64,000 bases of DNA from Amphimedon queenslandica (Eukaryota > Porifera > Demospongiae > Haplosclerida > Niphatidae): NCBI RefSeq assembly GCF_000090795.2, contig NW_003546584.1, forward strand, positions 1,485-65,484. The letters run 5' to 3'. The notes beneath the pieces were generated by a model that saw nothing but the letters and a program-made list of their open reading frames with translations, was not told where the DNA came from and made no database searches. Positions 10,289-22,989 of this stretch are shown here, in pieces. The stretch's first letter is position 1, and each line of letters begins with the position of its first letter. The translations under genes were made by a program, and so were the position numbers.

Positions 10289-12405
10289 TAGGTCCATTTG
10301 CCAAAGAGACCGTGAGTGAGTGCACTGTGCGCTTATTGTGCTGGAGGTACTGCAATATCAGTCAATACCTTCAACATCTTACACGAGACATGAACTAACC
10401 ATAGATTGGACACTACTAGGAGGACCAACAGAAGACCCTAAAACAACCACAACTTCACTTGTCACAGATATATTCGTACCACTGAACAATTTACATGCCT
10501 CAGCATAAGGTTCTAGTCTCACCAATAATGTAGACATCATTGCATTGGGCAAGTAGCCACAGGAACTAACTAACAGATTAACCTTATCTCACCAGTTCCT
10601 CAGTCCTTTCAGAGAGCCCATGCCTGTAGCGTTGTGAACGTACCACAGTTGCTTCACGTCTGATGTTGCAGATAGTTCATTGATTAGTTGCACTGAAGCA
10701 ACTGTGTACATGACCATTTCCAGGGAATCCCGTTGCGTGGTGCGTTTTCTTTACCAATGAAGAGGGAGCTCTCCACTCCGTACAAGTTAACCGGAATTCT
10801 TCAAAGAGACGGACAGAGATGTAATATGTTCCTTTATGCATAATTCCTATTCAGAGAATTAAAAGCATTTGACGCATTCACTAGTAACAGTCACTCAGCA
10901 CCACCAGATTTATACACGTTCTTCACAATGTGGACAATTGCTTCACAAGCTGAGCTGAACCCAGCATACAGCTGGAAGCAGCCAGTAACATCAATAATAT
11001 CAGGCTTAATGAAAAGCAAAATTACTTTACCAAATACTGTCATGATTACGTCCCCAATATCGCTAGGGCATACCCCCAGGGTTCTTATCAAGAGCAACAA
11101 GTCAGGAGGCTACCTGAGCTGAAACACCTAATGGATCAACGTAACTTCTACACAGCTTATGGGGCACCATTGCTATTGAATCACATAGGTTGTCAGACTC
11201 TCATGAAAAAGGAGGTACAGACATTCCAATGAGAGACATCCATCCCCAAAGGACCAGCAGCCCCATCCATCTGTGGGATCATACAGCCAATCATACCTCC
11301 GTCGATTTGCTGGAATTGAAAAAAATGACGATTGTGATTGGGAGAAGCAGAATGTAAAAGGGAGTGAGATGGATGGAAGACAGCAGGATGTGGATGTTTC
11401 TCAAACATTTTGTCTCTAACAGTAACAGCAGACCCACCAGATGATACAGGAGTATTGAGAGAAAGGGGCTACCTAGACTTTGATCCAGAGCCATTCAACA
11501 ATCTCAATGAAATTTTCACCTTTCCTTGGAACATTAGTTTTGAGAACGATCCTGCAAGACCAGTGACAACAGTATAAGGCCCCATAGCAAACTTTCTCTA
11601 GATGGTTTCACCCTCTTTCAGTAATTCATCGAAACAGCCATCATACCACAGAGAAAACAAATGCTCAAGGCAGGAAAATGTTCACTTGTAGAGCGACGAT
11701 GACGCTTCCGTAAGACTAGCTATGGGAGCAGAAAGGCAGCCTTCAATGCAACTCATTCAATAGACAAATCTTCAGCATAGTCACGGAAAAGAGAAGATAG
11801 TTCAGCAACAAAGGACCTTCCATGTTTACCATGTGGGACTTTGAATTGATTGGGGACCCAATGAACAGCAACTCCATAACATTTATCAATAAGTCTCATA
11901 CACTTACATCCTGACAGATTCTTCCATTGGAACTGAGGGTCAGCCGGAGGCCAAAGAGGAGAAAGATCAACGGGAGGGGAGAGATCAGAAGAAAGGAGAG
12001 AGGAGAAACAGGAGAGAAAGAACGTGTGGGCGAAACAGAGCCAGCGCTGAAAGGGAGATCCAAAGGTTGAGTGCTTAAGGCATGACAGGGTCTAGAAAGT
12101 GGCCCAAGATCATAATCATCAGAAGAGTCATCAAGATAGGCAGCGCTAGCCTGGGAGAGCATGGGGGACGAAGAGGAGACCACATGGAGAGAACCTGAAT
12201 CTGAGAGCAAGTACACACTATCATCAGTAGCTACATACACTTTCCCTGCGACTAAAGAACACAATTGACACAATACAAGCCATTCATAATGCAAGAGCAT
12301 CTTATACATCGACTTTGCTTGATACACAAGCAGCAACTCTTGCCAGCCATCTTGAAAACGAGGCAGCATAGGTATGCATAGATTTATTTGCTGGTCGATA
12401 CACAT
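10289..12405 (-). pseudogene. Decayed reverse-transcriptase gene, N-terminal two thirds
   Basis: Minus-strand segments in several frames match a widespread invertebrate RT family (remembered; often labelled jockey/non-LTR-like or uncharacterised). From the start: a Ser/Pro-rich leader (12405-11950); CKCMRLIDKCYGVAVHW and GKHGRSFVAELSSLFRDYA (~11900-11780); FLLP and LRKRHRRST; PLGMDVSHW (11300-11200); IGDVIMTVFGKVILLFIKPD (~11060-11000); CFQLYAGFSSACEAIVH (~10970-10920); NLYGVESSLF (~10780). The YxDD catalytic box reads YVHN at about 10640, so the polymerase site is lost. The domain continues to about 10290 (GLFGKWTYL) and is cut by the DIRS element; a C-terminal remnant lies at 5853-5585. Many frame changes and stops. 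Confidence 0.7.
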
Positions 12406-14100
12406 GCAGGAATTTACTGTCTGTGAGTTAAATGTGTATCATCTTTTTACTGGTATCATCGGGTCAGGGGTTGGCTTGTTGTTATTGTTTGAGTTATAGT
12501 GCACCAATGTATGTATTATAGTGCAATGAGGTATTTGCTTGTTTGTCAGTGAAAAACTACATGTATGTCTTACAGCCATATGGGAAAGTTGGAACTAAGA
12601 ATTAATGTGGTTTATGTTACCATGGCTAATAGAAGGCACACTGTGTAACAAGATAAAAGTATCAATAATAGTACTAAAAGTATTAATGAAGGGGCATATT
12701 AAGACAATAACTTTGACTTATAAAACTTGCTCATTTGTACGTACATGTATTGCCTTCTCATCAATCACTTTTGTTTATTTCCTTTTTGACTTTAATTTCT
12801 TTTGTGCTCTTTTGAATATTCTTCCTCTTCATTTCGTTATCATTTTGTGTTTCCTTTCCCTCCTTTTGTCAGTAGTGGTAATAATAATGATTACAAGCTA
12901 GTTAATACAAATACTATAGTAAAAATTGGTTTGAAAGCAATTTTGAAGCCTTGTCATATATTATATTTCTGGATCAGATTTTAATTTATTATGACTTTTG
13001 ACAGATCATATGTGTTGTGTAAATATATATTTTTATCTCTTGTTTTGTTTTCATTTCTTGCATGTTTGCTTTCAATAAATATTTTCTCATCATCTGTTTT
13101 GACTCATGTGATACTAATAATATAGTATGAAGTACAATGGCATTCTCAGAGAAAGTTGTGTCAACATTAAATCAATTTGTATCAGGATGGTATCAAAAGA
13201 GTTGGTGAGCAGTATGGGTCAATGATTGATGCAACATGTCAGAAAACAAATTATTTAGTTAAACAACTGCAGTATTGGTACCTAATATTATTTTTGAGAA
13301 TAAATAGCATTGGATAAAAAGAAAAAACTTTCACTTAAAACATAAAATCAAAGGAAATTCATTTTGTACAGAAGCGTCAAATAGCACGTTGGCCACAGCA
13401 TTTACAAAATTTAACAAAAGAAAAAGACAGCAAATATTAAATAGAAGATTCAGATATCTTTCTTACTTAGCTGTATCACAGACCTGGCTTCTTTTAATAT
13501 GGAAGCTATGGCTACATCATGTCAGCAGAAAAGAATGATCTAGCAGAGCAAGCATTGTCACCTGAATCTAAAATACTAATGTCAACAAGAAGAATTAAGA
13601 AAAGTGGATGAAATATTTTTGAAGAAATGACAAAACAGGCAAGATTGACAATAATGTATCACATTACACATCATATACCCTGTTGGCTTCAGAAACTAGA
13701 AAATCTAGGTTACCTAGCATTTGTTTTTGGAGTTACAGGTGATTCGGTTGAGGCTAAATGCACAGAAGAGCTCTCTGGATGCTTTACAGTAGAAATTATT
13801 GCTTATTTGCATGCATTAGTTACATCTGGTAAGATTAAAATTCTATTAATCAATTTAATTCAATTTTAAATATGTAGTAAATCTGTTAGTGAGGGTGATA
13901 CTAATGTTACGAAAGGTTAAAAGTATACAAACACAATTTAATTGTATAACGACTGCACTGCTTCTACATTTCTGTATATATGACACTTCTGATTAGCAAA
14001 CTCTATTGATAATGTTATCATTACCTTTTCTCTAGATAATGCAGAGATTGTTCCTTCTGCATTTCCTTTCATTTCTAGTCCTGTATCTTCTGCAAGCTGT
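12406..14100. other. No gene recognised
   Basis: AT-rich DNA. A plus-strand open stretch of 80 codons at 13627-13869 (TKQARLTIMYHITHH...GDSVEAKCTEELSG) has a weakly coding look but no motif I recognise and no clear splice signals. Confidence 0.4.
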
Positions 14101-14117
14101 AGCCATGTCAATGGTAA

Positions 14118-14753
14118 GTGTTTATCATGGATAATTCTATAATTATTACAATTTTAGAACCTATGTTTAATGCTGTTGCCACTATGACTGATAACGAGTT
14201 AAGCAGCCACAAGGCCACATCAAATGGCTTAGCTAAGAGAACGGTACAGACAGTAAAGCAAAGAATTGTTAAATTAGAAGGTACTGTTGATTTTAGATTA
14301 TCCCATTTTCTCCTAACATATACAAAAACTCCTCAATCTAGTACAGGCCTTTTTCCTTCTGAATTATTGATGGGTAGAAAAATTCGTACACGATTAGATC
14401 AGTTTCAACCACATTCAGCTATGAGAATGCAACAAAAGCAGAGCATCCCTGAAAACAAAGTGAAAGCCTTTATTGTAGGAGAAAAAGAGTTTGCTCGAGC
14501 TTACTCTGGTCAGAATTAATGGATACCAGCCACTGTTACTGATGTGACTGGTCCAGTATCATATGTGGCCTTATTAGCTGATGATTCAACAATGCGTAGA
14601 CATATTGATCAACTCCGCCCTAGGACAAGAAAAGATGATATATCCATGAATATGATAGAAGATAAAGATATTGATGATCAAGGGCATTACCTTACTCCTT
14701 CACCAATTGATCCGCCTGCTACGAATCCAACTCCACCATCAATCAAGTCGTAA
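14118..14753 (+). pseudogene. Ty3/Gypsy integrase C-terminal fragment
   Basis: The plus strand reads SNGLAKRTVQTVKQ (the region around the last catalytic residue of a DDE integrase core), KLEGTVDFRLSHFLLTYTKTP and STGLFPSELLMGRKIRTRLD, all hallmarks of Ty3/Gypsy integrases. After a stop at 14517-14519 the frame continues with WIPATVTDVTGPVSY and MRRHIDQLRPRTR, the chromatin-facing C-terminal module. The family has E in the SNGxAER motif; here it is K (LAKRT), so the catalytic glutamate is lost. Nothing of gag, protease or RT is adjacent and no LTR is visible. This is a dead scrap. Confidence 0.8.
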
Positions 14754-15374
14754 TTGTACACCGGTTGATTGTTATCGCGGTAATGTCAACTTACAGAGGG
14801 AGGAATATGGTAAATGCCTAGTCTCTTTTATTAACTATAATATATAAGTAATTCTGCACTGATCAAATTCCTTCAGTTCTAAAGTATTTCTAAGGTTGTT
14901 GCCTTCACCCTTCGTTTTCTCAAGTTCTTCTACAGTTTGTACATTCGATAGTACTTGACTTCCATTGGTAGCGTGAGCTACAATGATCATTCATTTCTTA
15001 TCATTTGATTCTATATTGCATGATTCTATATTATAAGCTTCTTTCTTTTTTTATTGTGAATTTCCTCTTATTCTCTTTTCCTTTGCATATTGACAAGAAA
15101 AATGTCAAAAGCTCTCATGCAGCACTGGCACATCAACTGCTGGAGGGGAATTGCTCTTGAAAAACCAGAGGTAGGAGGCCTATAGTAATCATACAAAATA
15201 ATTGAGTGGAGAGTATTTCTCCTTACTTGGAGATGGGAAACAGCATAGATGTCACTTCTGCTATTTACAGGGCATAAGAATAGTTACAAAATGCTTTTGC
15301 AAAAAAAGTCATCTTTATTTTTGCCATAAACGATGTGACACAGAGTGCTTCTTTGCATACCACAACAATTTTGT
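14754..15374. other. No gene recognised
   Basis: Follows the integrase scrap; no further coding trace or LTR end was recognised. Confidence 0.45.
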
Positions 15375-16240
15375 CTGACTTTGTTCTCTCTCTCTCGTCA
15401 CTCACTCCCTCTCTGGTCATTTTGATGTAATCCCTCTGTGGTCACTGACTCTCTATCTGATTATGATGTACTCCCTCTCTAGTCACTCACTTCCTGTCTG
15501 GTCATTCATGTATACTCCCCTCTGGTCCTCACTGGTCATTATGTACTCCCTCTCTAGTCTCTCACTCCCTCTCTGGTCATTTATATGTACTCGCTCTCTT
15601 GTCACTTACTCCCACCTGGTCATGATGTACTCCCTCTCTAGTCACTGACTCCCCCTCTGGGCACTCACTCCCTCCAGGGTCATTACACACTCCCTCTCTA
15701 GTAACTCACTCCTTCTCTAGTCATTTATATGTACTCCCTCTCTGGTCACTTCCTCCTTCCCTGGTCATGACGTAATCCCTTGCTAGTCACTTACTCCGTC
15801 TGTAGTCACTCACTCCCTCCATCATCATTATGTATACTCCCTCTCTTGTCACTCACTCCCCCTCTGATCACTCACTCCCTAGCTGGTCATTATGTACTCC
15901 TTTTCTAGTCACTCACTCCCTCTCTGGTCATTTATATGTACTCCCTCTCTGGTGACTCACTCCCTCCGTGGTCATTATGTACTCCCTCTCTAGTCACCCA
16001 CTCCCTCTCTGGTCATTTATATGTACTCCCCTCTGGTCACTCACTCCATCCCTAGTCATAATGTACTGCCTCTCTAGTCTCTCACTTCCTCTCTGGTCAT
16101 TTGTATGTACTCTCTCTCTAATCACTCACTCCCTCTCTCGTCTTTCATATATACTCCCTCTCTGGTCACTCACTCCCTCTGGTCATTTACATGTACTCCC
16201 TCTCTGGTCACTCATTCTGTCTCCAGCCTTATAATCAACT
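15375..16240. repeat. Degenerate CT-rich minisatellite
   Basis: About 870 bases built from variants of CTCACTCCCTCTCTGGTCAT and TATGTACTCCCTCTCTAGT, alternating in higher-order blocks of roughly 60-100 bases (for example around 15540, 15890, 15970 and 16170). Open frames across it are by-products of the repeat. Divergence between units suggests it is old. Confidence 0.9.
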
Positions 16241-16504
16241 TATATCCTCTCCCTCACTGGTAACTGGCTCAGTCGCAGCTATAGTTACCTCTGTCTTGTC
16301 ACACACTCACTGTCTGGTCTCTCTCACTGGTCTGCACGCTCTCAGTCACTGGTCTAACTCCAATCACTTGTCTTATCACTTAAATATCCATCATCTTTCA
16401 AGTTCACTCATCGCTCATCATCATCATCATCAGCAGTCATCACATCAACCGGCTTTTTTCAGAGCCACCAATAACCAAAACATCACACCTCACACGGTGG
16501 ACAT

Positions 16505-18850
16505 GTAATTATCTCTATTATTTTAGGTGTTTCCGTGCAATAGATATAATTGTGAAATAATACATGTAATAATAATTAGTAACTAGTGCCACAGTAACCC
16601 ATTGGGCAAAGTCAGTGATCAATTCTCTGTCTTTTCTTGCAACATATAATTTATCCTACAATATTAAAATTATGCTAATTAACATAAAATAAAACTTACC
16701 TTGATCGTTATTCCTAGTCATATATAACTCAAGATAGAAACAAAAACTAGTAATGAGACGTTTCACTAAGCCAGAGTCTCATAAGTCCAGTGATGACTAC
16801 AGAATGGCAAGGAAAGTCAGTGATAAGACAAGTAAAAGCATTAATAATCCTTACTTTTAGCCAAAAGATCCTTATTTGACTCGGATACAACTATACCCAC
16901 TGTTTTAATAATAAAAGGAGAGACAGATAGCTTTTTTTCACATGTTTTCTTATGAAGTCTAGGTGGATGTGGCCTCAGTTTACCTAGCAAAACATAGTAA
17001 TGAAGCTGATCAACTCAGATTTTTTGGAGTTGCTATAAACTTATTTAAATCTTCATGTGAAACCATTTAGGAATGCTACAAGTAGAACTCAACGTATTTT
17101 GCTCATAAGTGCTAAAAACATCGACTCTCAATTTCACACATGACACTTATCCACTTGTCCTTTTTGTTTGCAAATAAAACATTTCATGCAACTGGGGCAG
17201 CCCCTTGACATTGCATATCCAAACTTTTATGTAATATGCAGCTCAATCAAGAGAGTGGTTCATTGCTAAAGCAGCCTGACTTGATTTATGCATCCATAGT
17301 TTATGATTAGAGGAATTACAGTAAGCTTAGCAACAGCATAACAACCATGGCAGCTAGGAGTCATAGTAGCTCTTCTGAATGGAGCGTCTTCTCTACTGAT
17401 TTGTTCTACTTTAGATCCTTGTGACTTGCTTCCTAGGTCTTGTTGAACATACTGGAACTTGCTTTTCCTTTGCCAAATCTGTGTAGTTGTAAAAAGTGCA
17501 CCGTATCTTCACCAATGATGCTTGCTTGCCTTTTGTCGCTTATTTTCTTGGATAGTTTTTGTATCAAAGGATAAACATCCTGTAAAGATTGCTAGCAAGT
17601 TTGAAGTCTCTCAGTGCCAGATCTTGAGTGATATACGTTACTAAACTTGTACTACTAAAAATTGCTTTTAAGTAACAATTATTTTCGTACCATGGGTGTA
17701 GCTGTTTAATTATTTATCAGTGTTAAAGGGTTAAGTGTTAGATGTTTGTCTCATACGTTTCCAGTGTAGCGATTTGACACAAATAGGACTACACAAGATG
17801 GGGAAATAGCAATGAACCACTTATATGTATTGAGGTTTTTTTAGTTTAAGAAAGTGCGCTGCTGCAAACCTGGTAGGGAAGACCCTTCAACAAAGAACTC
17901 AGTAACATCAATGATGACTCAGGTTGTTAGATATTTATTCTGAAAAACTTTTAGCACATCAAAATTAATTATCTCTTTTGGTGGCCACAGAGGAATAAAT
18001 CTTTTTAAGTTGAAAATACAAAATTTATTGAGTCGTGAATATTCTGGATATAGTAGACTGTGATACTTTGAAGCGTCTAATAGTCCTAGTTCAAGACGAA
18101 CAAAGACTAAAAGGAACTTATTTATGAGTGACAGTGAACGTGTTCTACCTCTTTTCACAACTGATGTTGAAGCTTGAGCTTACATTTGGAGTCTCTGTAC
18201 TCAAGGTTGTATTTGGATGGACCTTGGAACTGAAATCAAATTTTCCAAATGTTTAATAATAGCCGGCCCAGTGAAAACAGAACATGATAGTCATTGTGTG
18301 CTGGTTAATCCCTTCTGTAACGTGAGACTTCTAACTCTAATAAATTACCTTTGATTAAAGAAAGTGTATTTCATTTGGTTCTGTTTTTACTGCAACATTC
18401 TTCATCAAATGCACTTGCGAATCATCATGTATTGGGTTATGAAATAGCACTCTCCATGGTGTAGGCCTAGTAGATTGTGTTGGTAGAACTGGTTAATTTT
18501 TAGTGGGAAATCTCATCTGGGAGAAGACGTTTATGAGAATTGATAAAATGCTTACTACACACTCTAGTGTTAGGATTGAGTGACAGTGACATACCACCAA
18601 TGTGATAAATCCACTTCTTAAGAAGGGATTTATTCTTCAGAGGTAAAGTCTAGAAAGATGATGATGACTGATGGTGTGACTAGCTACTAGATCCTGGTAT
18701 TGCACAAATATATACAATAATTTTATGTAGTGTAGCTGGCATCTACTCTTGATGACAGTTTACACAGGGAGTACCAGTGGCAGCTAAACAGAATTGTTAA
18801 TGTAAATAATGTTGCTGCCCTCTTAATTAATTATGAATAAGTCTTATCAA
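16505..18850. other. No gene recognised
   Basis: About 2.3 kb of AT-rich DNA. Isolated open stretches (for example minus 18158-17919) have no motif or phase-compatible neighbours. Confidence 0.45.
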
Positions 18851-18852
18851 GA

Positions 18853-19665
18853 GTCCATTATATTTAGAGAGTGCTAGTGATATCACTGTGTTGAAGTTTC
18901 AATTAGTGCTTCTTTTGATTACAGCAGACTGGAGTTGCAGGCTAGGAACAAAGAATGGAAATGAGTTAATCGTGCAAAACGCTGTGTCATTTGAAAAAAC
19001 AGCCTGCCCCATTTGTGTTTTATCAAATTGGAGAAGTCAAGGAAGAGCTTCTACAGCCACAAAATCCTGATAATGAGAGATTACAGAGCAGGAGCAAGTG
19101 TTGATTCAACAGGCATACCAACTGGTGGTGGGAAAAAGATAAAGAGGCTCCAATGAACCACAAGTAGCTGCTCGTAGAGATCTAAGACTAAAATTTTTAA
19201 TAAAAATTAAGGTACTGCTATAATTGCGGACATTCACAACATATTCATTTCTCTTCACAAGTATTCTAACTCTAGATGTCAGTGCAAAAGGAGGGTGGTC
19301 ATAGAGCTTCCAACACTTTTGGTCATGATCTATGATTCGCTTCACAACTAGAAACCCTTTTAGGTAAAGAGAAAGACAGGAGTACAAGAGATCAATGTCT
19401 ATTGTAGCTTGGTGGCTTTCTTGAAAATTGTTTCTGGTGTCTGGTACACTCGAGGCAGTCTCAAGGCTACACTAGAACTGGCAGCCATTTTATTATTAAA
19501 AGTAGGTGAGCACAAACTCTAGCATGGGAATGAGTCTGGAGAGATTTAATTTAATTCTCGCCACCTATGGAGTGTGTGGAAATGGCCCAAAATAAACAAG
19601 AAGCATTTACGAGGTGATATCACTAGCACCATAAGGCACTTCAAGACTGTCTAAATATAATGGAC
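18853..19665. repeat. Inverted pair of two 16-bp blocks, possible small element
   Basis: GTCCATTATATTTAGA and GTGCTAGTGATATCAC occur at 18853-18868 and 18871-18886. Their reverse complements lie at 19650-19665 and 19614-19629, separated there by 20 bases instead of 2. Inside, on the minus strand, is a short frame starting with ATG at 19488 (MAASSSVALRLPRVYQ) and an open stretch of 93 codons (19387-19106) without a recognised motif. It may be a non-autonomous element or two related insertions in opposite orientation. Confidence 0.4.
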
Positions 19666-19755
19666 ACATGGGCTCATTGATTGCTCAATTATTATTATAA
19701 TTCCAAGGTTATCAGTAGATTAGCAAGAATATCAGTGGATTTCCCAGATCTATAG

Positions 19756-19793
19756 TACCCCAACTATATACCCCAACTATACCCCAACTATAC
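19756..19793. repeat. Short tandem repeat, three units of CCCCAACTATA
   Basis: Three near-identical copies immediately abutting the small element at 19794. The unit ends in TATA and leads into the TACCGTATAG terminus. Confidence 0.7.
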
Positions 19794-19984
19794 TACCGTA
19801 TAGTTGGTAATTTGTGATTTTCATGGTTTTGGGGCTTTCCACGAAATTTAAACCCACGAAATCATTGAAATGCCATCCCCATACAGGCTATGTAAACTGT
19901 CAACCATGAAAATTGAAACAAAAATTGCCTCAATGGGAGCAAACCACGAAAATTTAAATCCACAAAAAAACCCGCTATACGGTA
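19794..19984. repeat. TA-flanked MITE with TACCGTATAG ends
   Basis: The left end TACCGTATAGTTGG and the right end CCGCTATACGGTA are imperfect inverted repeats, and both carry a flanking TA, as expected for a mariner-type target duplication. The interior is made of fold-back blocks (CCACGAAATTTAAA, CCACGAAAATTTAAA) and has no coding capacity. I recall similar CGTATAGCGG-ended repeats in other invertebrate genomes. Confidence 0.65.
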
Positions 19985-20330
19985 TGGACATGTTAAAATA
20001 TAATCTAAAGCCCTGTCATTCACAGTTACTTCAAGGACTAGTAATTTTTTTACTATAACGTTAAAGATTTATTATCATTGTGTCTTCTGGTGCTAATAAA
20101 GTCCCTTTTCAAGTGTGAATTCTGTTTTCAATCATCTGTGCACTTCATTCAAATCCAGTCATAGCTTCTGCTTCAATTTACAGGCAATATTTTCATTTGG
20201 AATTTTATTTAGAACGATGCTTAAGTTCTTTACACTTAACATTGAAATAGTCAATTGTTTTGATGAGTCATATAAATGATTATTAGTTCTGCTATATTTC
20301 CTAATGTTTTTTTCCTTACTGTTTGTCTAT

Positions 20331-21034
20331 GGCGTCCTTCACCTTGGTCTCTTCCTCCATGGCCTTTGCCACTTCCTCCTCCTCGTCCCCGCTTTTCTTT
20401 ATGGCATCAACGTCCCATGTGCTTCTAAACAATGAAAACATTTAAGTGATTACCCATTGATAATTTAAATTTCTTGCCCATCTCTCTCTCCGTCTCTTCC
20501 CCCATCTCAGTTTCTTCTCCTGTCCCTTCTCTTCTCCTATCTCGTCTCTTGTTCCCTCCACTTCCTCAGTTATTGTCCTCCTGTCCCTCTTGCCGTCTTT
20601 AATAATTTCCAGCTGTCCTAATTTACAATGGTATACAGCCTTTAAGTTACACTTCAACTATGTAGAGCTTCTTTGAACTGATGTAAGCCTTTCAGTTAAT
20701 AAGTATAAATTTAAAGTGCAAGTAATGTAACTATTGTTAATTTATTTAAAAACATTTCTTCTTTGTTTCTGAATAATTTTTGTAAAAAGAACCAAGACAT
20801 AAGATGCAAAGTTACTTTTTAATTTCATAGTCCTTACATCTGCTTGACAGCAAAAATTATTGTAGTGCATTCATAAAAATAAACTTACTTAAAACTTGTG
20901 AATATTTTAAGAACAATGTTATGTACAGTTATAGGTTTCACCTTCAAAGCTTACCATTTATTCTTAAATTATCTCCATCCTCTCTCTTCCGTCCCATTCC
21001 TTCTCTTTCTCCCTGACTTCTTTTTGTGCTACAA
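20331..21034 (-). other. Possible exons of a charged Arg/Glu-rich protein
   Basis: Minus-strand segments have splice-like borders. 21034-20961 (TKRSQGEREGMGRKRED) ends before GTAAGC in phase 1. 20619-20452 starts after TTAG in phase 1 (QLEIIKDGKRDRRTITEEVE...RRRERW) and ends before GTAATC. 20425-20331 (DVDAIKKSGDEEEEVAKAME) would need another phase. The underlying DNA is CT/GA-rich low-complexity sequence, which alone can yield charged peptides, so this may be an artefact. Confidence 0.25.
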
Positions 21035-21689
21035 ATATAGTTAGTTTTGCTTTTTAATGTACAACACAAACATACAAACAACTGACCAAGTTCATGTACC
21101 AAAAACAAAAAAATATTAGTTATCACTACAGTGTTACACATTTTCAACTTACCAGCAGATGATGGACCTCGATGAGAACATCACTTTGGGGCAGCCGTTA
21201 CTATTTTATTTTGAACACATGGTTTCAGGTGTCTTTGTTAAATCCTAAAGGTCACGTGGGACACCTGGTGTTCTTTGACTTACTGTGAATAATGCAATGA
21301 CTTGTCTTCCGGTATTTTCCTCCCACACATTTATGTAATCAGTTTTCTCACCTGTAGAGATCCAAACAAATCATGTCCATAATACTTTTGTAACTAACTT
21401 TTTCTCTGGCCTTCTCTTGTGAGTAAGTGAGTTTTATACAAAAGTTAGTGGTTGTGTTTACGTTGATGTATCAATCACTTAGTGGTTCCACAGCTTTGTT
21501 GTAAAAGAAAGGGATCAATAGATTGAATGTTTCACGTTCAAACTACTTCCACTCCTGTTTCAGGGGATCAATAGTCTGTTTGGTTTTGACAAACTAGTTC
21601 CTCTCCTGTTGGAAGGGATTCAATGGTATGTGCATTACATAATCTCATTTCTGGTATAGATTTACTGATTGTATGGATATGTTCTTCAA

Positions 21690-22640
21690 TTATGAATGAA
21701 TTGACCACACAACATTTTTTTGTGTTGCAGGTGGTTCTAAAAATTCCTTTGGAGAATGTGGTACTTTGATCTCCATTGCAAGGTCTGGTGGATCATCTAC
21801 ACCTGGTGTTGATTGTCGAGATGATTGCATTGGTTGAGGTGCATCAGAAAGTGGGCAGGTTACATCTTTACTTTCATTTTCTGCAAAACATCTTATCTTT
21901 TCGTAAAGGTACCATTTCCTTTCACTTGACATACCCTTTGGTAGTACTACATTAGCTAGATTATCTTCCACTATTTAAACATCCTCTTTCAGCAAATTCA
22001 ATTGTTTGACTGTGCCATCAACAACTTGTGGGGCTGTAACCAGGTGAGGTGGCATTTACAACTAAGTGTTGAATGCCTTTTATTTTCAGAATAATGTAGC
22101 AAAGAAACTTTACCTGTCAACTATTTCTACAATGAGTTCACCATTGCTACTTCCTACTGGTTGGTACTTGTGAGAAGACAACAATAACGAAGTCACCAAT
22201 GAGTCCCCCTCTCCTATACAGAATTTTTGCTTCAAAAGTTCGAAGCACCAGTCTGCACATAAGTTTGTGTCCTACTGGCAGAAAGGATGTTGAAATTGAC
22301 ACATTAAGTCCTATCATGACTCTCCATAAGAGGTACTAAAAAAATGGAGCATTACATGTAAAATTTTACATTATTGTGCATGCAGTATAATAATTATTTT
22401 CCCCAGTGCAGTTGTCAGCATTGAAATGAATATTGACTAAGTTAGGGCCATGATTCTTCAAATAAAAACGTACTAAGCTTTCGACAGGATTTGCCCCTTT
22501 ACTGTGTTGAATGAGTGATTGATCAAGACAGTGATAGCTTCACAGCGCACTCCGAATATGCCACATTTCCTTGGAATAAGAAAATGAATTGGACCTGCTT
22601 TTAGTGGACTTGAAGGATAGAGTACCTTTAAAGATGTAAG
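21690..22640 (-). pseudogene. C-terminal half of a DNCxGQNK-family transposase-like gene
   Basis: Minus-strand segments from 22620 down give KAGPIHFLIPRKCGIFGVRCEAI, KGANPVESLVRFYLKNHG, NIHFNADNCTGENN, YLLWRVMIGLN, SISTSFLPVGH and VVLPKGMSSERKWYLYEKIR, then a Pro-rich tail ending at 21690. I recall this motif order from large uncharacterised, transposon-like proteins common in coral and sponge genomes. Their HADNCxGQNKNN motif looks like a metal-binding RNase-H-type site. Here GQNKNN reads GENNYY. An intron-like break ends in TTTTTTTAG just before YLLWRV, and several frames are broken. The matching N-terminal half is at 31930-30976 on the same strand. Function (transposase) is inferred from family context only. 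Confidence 0.6.
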
Positions 22641-22989
22641 TAAGCTAGATGCACTTTTACCCTTTTACACTCAGCAATGCCATAATGCATTGTCATTTGG
22701 CAACCAATAATTGGCGGTGACATATTAATGCATTACTGCAGCAACAATAGTTATAGCAACTGCTTCTTTACGAAAAAATATAGCACTGATGGCTTCTTTT
22801 CATTATTCCCTTCATCCTATCATCCTGTTATCCACCGAGGCAGTTACTGAACATCACATTTATCCTTAAAATATATTGCTATTCAGTTACTCATGCATTT
22901 CTTCATCAATCACTTTTATCTCTATGGTTAGCAGTCAAAAATAATAAAATACAAGTTTAAATCATCCTAAACAACTTACTTGACAGAGT

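Noticed and set aside
12605-12984. Plus-strand hydrophobic open frames
   Set aside because: T-rich DNA gives Phe/Leu/Ile codons by chance; no start context, conserved motif or phase-compatible neighbouring exon.
12405-14519. A single Gypsy element linking the RT remains at 10.3-12.4 kb with the integrase scrap at 14.1 kb
   Set aside because: The two are on opposite strands and the RT motifs are not of Gypsy type; they are separate fragments.
15463-16508. Plus-strand open frames with repeated SLSSHSLPLWSF-like segments
   Set aside because: Direct translation of the CT-rich minisatellite, without splice or start context; not a membrane protein.
20331-21034. A confident host gene from the charged minus-strand segments
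   Set aside because: Only one junction agrees in phase, the third segment needs a different frame, and the DNA is low-complexity; kept only as a weak possibility.
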